NCBI GenBank assembly: GCA_023634235.1
Contig: JAMKCF010000004.1
Span: forward strand, 8,408,702-8,472,701
DNA length: 64,000 bases
Reading direction: 5' to 3'
From: Pisaster brevispinus
Lineage: Eukaryota; Echinodermata; Asteroidea; Forcipulatida; Asteriidae
How positions within the stretch are numbered: position 1 is the first letter of the stretch. The letters are not shown here. The text below holds more notes on this DNA, generated by a model, which saw only the letters and a list, made by a program, of their open reading frames with translations, made no database searches and was not told where the DNA came from.

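Overview
This is a window of an animal nuclear genome, AT-rich, intron-rich and full of dispersed repeats. The only host gene I can support is a plexin-like semaphorin receptor on the + strand. It enters from the left edge already in its sema domain and leaves at the right edge inside the cytoplasmic GAP domain. I trace 25 coding exons, the last one cut by the edge. They splice in frame with no internal stop into about 1,088 residues: end of sema, PSI 1, PSI 2, PSI 3, three to four IPT/TIG folds, one transmembrane helix, a juxtamembrane helix, and the first part of the split RasGAP domain with its Arg-Arg pair. Its SINE and MITE repeats, the LINEs, and the plexin divergence suggest a marine invertebrate, probably an echinoderm. 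That is inference, not proof.

Layout. Intron 1 (1419-20577) is huge. It holds SINEs, MITEs, a 118-bp tandem repeat, and an antisense unit at 13.4-16.8 kb. That unit is a two-exon ORF with a chromo-barrel-like domain, followed in the same frame after two stop codons by an intact 712-codon ORF. The second ORF carries a RAG1/Transib-like catalytic core: D320, D397, C416-x2-C419, H633-x4-H638, E658. It is the most interesting item in the window.

Intron 2 (20685-31100) contains MITE and SINE copies and a 2.7-kb imperfect palindrome (23.6-26.3 kb). It also has a 3.3-kb LTR retrotransposon (26413-29753) whose two 484-bp LTRs look identical. That element keeps only a gag-like start fused to the integrase C-terminus. 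Intron 3 carries a hAT-type MITE with an 8-bp target duplication, nested inside another MITE. Intron 5 carries a 5'-truncated L2/CR1-like LINE whose reverse transcriptase has a mutated catalytic motif (YADV), and a paired hairpin repeat.

From 42 kb on, exons are closer together, with short introns still carrying SINEs, LINE 3' ends, MITEs and a 145-bp tandem repeat. One intron (after 42546) appears to use a GC-AG splice pair. No functional tRNA, rRNA or CRISPR was found; the tRNA-like segments are SINE heads.

The plexin exons form one transcription unit. Everything else is intronic mobile DNA or unassigned intron, with the chromo/transposase pair the only other apparently intact coding unit.
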